64,000 nucleotides of DNA from CANKBT01 sp038235705 (GTDB taxonomy: Bacteria > Actinomycetota > Actinomycetes > Mycobacteriales > SCTD01): the NCBI GenBank assembly GCA_038235705.1, contig JBBSTR010000002.1, positions 21,130-85,129 on the forward strand, in the 5' to 3' direction. This document shows positions 62,075 through 64,000 of the stretch, one piece after another (within the stretch, counting starts at the first letter, position 1; the number at the start of each line of letters is the position of its first letter). The translations under genes were made by a program, and so were the position numbers. A model generated the notes under the pieces. The model had not been told where the DNA came from. It searched no databases and saw nothing but the letters and a program-made list of their open reading frames with translations.

Positions 62075-63790
62075 TCAGGACGACGAACGGTCACGGGAGA
62101 AGGGTCGTCCGGTCAGCCCCAGCACCTCGGGGGCGTGCATCATCAGCATCGTGCGGGCCACCCCGGGCGGGACGTGACGCCGGGTGAACAACGAGACGCC
62201 GATCATCACCGCGAACGCCGTCGGCACGGTCCAGGCGGCCGGTTGCGCGAGCAGCACCGCGGGCCAGCCGTGGTCGACCGCTCCGGTCAGCGTGACGAGC
62301 ACGGCGCCGGTGGACAACCCTCCGCCGACGAGCAGGCCCGCCGCGGCGCCGGGCCCGGTCAGACCTCGCCACCAGATGCCCAGCACGAGCAGCGGGCAGA
62401 ACGTCGAAGCGGCCACCGCGAAGGCGAGCCCGACCACCTGGCCGACGGACAGGCCGGTCGAGAGCAGAGCGAGCAGGAGCGGCACGACTGCCGCCACGAG
62501 GGTCGCCCGGCGGAAGTCGCGGACCGTCCCGGACAGCACGTCCTGCACGAGCACCCCGGCCGTCGAGACGAGCAGGCCCGAGGACGTCGACAGAAACGCA
62601 GCGAACGCCCCGGCGACCAGGAGTGCCTGCAGCAGCGCGCCGAGCGTGCCGCCGACCATCGCCGCGGGAAGGGCGAGCACGACGGCGTCGGTGTCCCCGG
62701 TCAGCAGCAGCTCAGGGGCGTAGAGACGGCCGAGCGCTCCGTACAGGGCGGGCAGCAGGTAGAAGGTGCCGAGCAGCAGCAGGACCACCAGCGTCGTCCT
62801 GCGGGCGGCGGCACCGTCGGGGTTGGTGTAGAAGCGCACCAGCACGTGGGGGAGCCCCAGCGTACCCAGAAAGATCCCCAGGACCAGGGCGTACGTCGCG
62901 TAGAGCGGGTGCTCCCGTCCGCCCGCGCCCGACAGCGGCCGGGCCCAGCTGTCCCCGCTCGCCCGTTCGATCCCCTCCAGCTGCGGGACGGCGGCGCCGG
63001 CCGGGAACACGACGGTCCGGGCCTGGAGCCGTTGCGCCCCCGGCTCGAGCACCGCAGGCTGCCCGTCCTGAGTCACGTCGACCCGCTCGGGGACGACGAC
63101 GGTGACCGGGTCGTCGAGGTGCACGGTCGTCGCCGTACGAAAGGTCGGACCGGCGGGACCGGCCAGGTCCGGTGCGCCGTCGCCCTGCCAGGCGAGGAGC
63201 AGGAACACCACCGGGACGGTGAGCGCGGTCAGCTTGAGCCAGTACTGGAAGGCCTGGACGAACGTCGCGCTGCGCATGCCGCCGCCGACCACGTTCACCG
63301 TGACCACGACGGTCACCAGCACAGCGCCGACCCAGACCGGGACGTCGGTCACCGCGTGCAGGGTGAGGCCGGCGCCTTGCAGCTGCGGGACGAGGTAGAG
63401 CCAGCCGATGCCGACGACGAGCACGCTCGCGAGGCGACGGACCAGCGGCGAGCCGAGCCGGGCCTCGGCGAAGTCGGGCACGGTGAAAGCGCCCGAGCGA
63501 CGCAGCGGAGCGGCGACGAACAGCAGGAGCACGACGTAGCCGGCGACGAACCCGACCGGGTACCAGAGCATGTCGGCGCCGTAGGCGAGGATCAGGCCGG
63601 CGATGCCGAGGAAGGATGCGGCCGACAGGTATTCGCCGCTGATGGCGCTCGCGTTCCACAGCGGTGACACCGCGCGCGAGGCGACCAGGAAGTCGCTGGT
63701 GGTCCGGGCCAGCCGGAGCCCGTAGAACCCGATCCCCAACGTGAGTAGGACGACGACGGCGACGGCGACGAGGTCGTAGCTCCGGGTCAC
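62075..63790 (-). CDS. Solute:sodium symporter, ActP-like paralogue
   Basis: 571 residues from GTG 63790, overlapping the preceding gene as GTGA. SSS family helices with I-S-G-E-Y-L-S-A-A-S-F-L-G-I-A-G near 55-70 and G-T-L-G-L-P-H-V-L-V-R-F-Y near 310, close to those of ActP. An extra non-membrane segment of ~75 residues (about 205-280, V-H-L-D-D-P-V-T-V) is inserted, which ActP lacks. The substrate is probably a short-chain carboxylate but this is inferred. It faces the same way as the ActP operon, 120 bp away. Confidence 0.9.
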   Translation of the reverse strand: MTRSYDLVAVAVVVLLTLGIGFYGLRLARTTSDFLVASRAVSPLWNASAISGEYLSAASFLGIAGLILAYGADMLWYPVGFVAGYVVLLLFVAAPLRRSGAFTVPDFAEARLGSPLVRRLASVLVVGIGWLYLVPQLQGAGLTLHAVTDVPVWVGAVLVTVVVTVNVVGGGMRSATFVQAFQYWLKLTALTVPVVFLLLAWQGDGAPDLAGPAGPTFRTATTVHLDDPVTVVVPERVDVTQDGQPAVLEPGAQRLQARTVVFPAGAAVPQLEGIERASGDSWARPLSGAGGREHPLYATYALVLGIFLGTLGLPHVLVRFYTNPDGAAARRTTLVVLLLLGTFYLLPALYGALGRLYAPELLLTGDTDAVVLALPAAMVGGTLGALLQALLVAGAFAAFLSTSSGLLVSTAGVLVQDVLSGTVRDFRRATLVAAVVPLLLALLSTGLSVGQVVGLAFAVAASTFCPLLVLGIWWRGLTGPGAAAGLLVGGGLSTGAVLVTLTGAVDHGWPAVLLAQPAAWTVPTAFAVMIGVSLFTRRHVPPGVARTMLMMHAPEVLGLTGRPFSRDRSSS

Positions 63791-64000
63791 CCCTGCACCA
63801 GGTCCACGAAGTCCCGCTCGTGCCGTTCCGCGAGGCGGACGTAAAGCCAGCCGCCCGACCACAGCACCGGATACACCAGCACGCCCAGGACCAGCCAGGG
63901 CAGCGCGAGACCGAGCACCTCCACGTCCCGGACCGCAGGGGTGACCGCGAACAGCAGGGGCAGGCCGCCGAGCACCAGCAGGAACGCGCCGCCCAGGCGC
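63787..64000 (-). CDS. Small membrane protein preceding the symporter, 5' part outside the window
   Basis: Only the last ~70 residues are in the window. Two hydrophobic helices (F-L-L-V-L-G-G-L-P-L-L-F-A-V and L-P-W-L-V-L-G-V-L-V-Y-P-V-L-W), then V-R-L-A-E-R-H-E-R-D-F-V-D-L-V. The arrangement and the GTGA overlap with the symporter mimic the DUF485-actP pair, so it is a DUF485-like partner; its true start lies outside. Confidence 0.75.
   Translation of the reverse strand, partial: RLGGAFLLVLGGLPLLFAVTPAVRDVEVLGLALPWLVLGVLVYPVLWSGGWLYVRLAERHERDFVDLVQG

Overview
The window is very GC-rich, gene-dense DNA from the chromosome of an actinobacterium (high-GC Gram-positive). Evidence for the lineage is a WhiB protein, a GTP-type PEP carboxykinase, a MarP-type periplasmic protease, an RsiG-type c-di-GMP-binding anti-sigma factor, and two stretches whose gene order matches, from memory, the Rv1084-Rv1098c and Rv3667-Rv3682 neighbourhoods of Mycobacterium tuberculosis. 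RsiG and a BldD-like operator point to a lineage with WhiG/BldD-type developmental control rather than to mycobacteria. The genus cannot be fixed from the sequence alone. No phage, transposon, CRISPR array or plasmid gene is visible.

Layout. 1-9 kb: end of a DUF255 protein, a hypothetical gene with a ribbon-helix-helix-like tail, hemolysin III, PEP carboxykinase, a short-chain cis-prenyltransferase, a membrane molybdopterin oxidoreductase with a probable 5' frameshift, and a PIN-PhoH protein. 9-9.5 kb: a gene-free block with inverted repeats and an 8-bp tandem repeat. 9.5-19.8 kb: ThrE exporter, two closely related ClC chloride transporters flanking a small zinc-ribbon protein, a universal stress protein, a ferredoxin-reductase-like flavoprotein and a cysteine-rich HTH regulator; then fumarase and a TetR/MFS pair sharing an operator. 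21-29 kb: a DUF2945-DUF488-uracil glycosylase operon, the lysC-asd-kinase-lipoprotein operon, an S9 peptidase and tRNA-Pro. 29-50.6 kb: the conserved envelope/stress island: PBP, WhiB, two ArsA-type ATPases, DUF4177, RidA, NUDIX, metallo-hydrolase, a very large adenylate cyclase-ATPase, Crp, RsiG, TlpA-like thioredoxin, CoA-type NUDIX, MarP, epoxide hydrolase and holin-like membrane protein. 50.7-56.8 kb: a complete seven-gene Mrp Na+/H+ antiporter operon. 57-64 kb: acetate metabolism, with acetyl-CoA synthetase, ActP/DUF485, and the start of a second symporter/small-membrane-protein pair.

How the genes may work together. The cyclase and Crp lie side by side, and CRP-type boxes lie just upstream of acs and of the DUF485-actP operon. 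This suggests a local cAMP-Crp acetate-scavenging circuit, with PEP carboxykinase and fumarase supplying gluconeogenic flux; the circuit is an inference. A perfect match to the published BldD 15-bp consensus lies 16 bp upstream of rsiG, suggesting that c-di-GMP acts both on RsiG and on its transcription. Most operons use 1-4 bp stop/start overlaps (ATGA, GTGA, TGATG). No clearly new multi-gene system is seen. The most unusual points are the BldD-rsiG arrangement, the duplicated ClC genes with a cysteine-bearing regulator, an apparent CTG start for the epoxide hydrolase, and short upstream ORFs coupled to ridA and tlpA.
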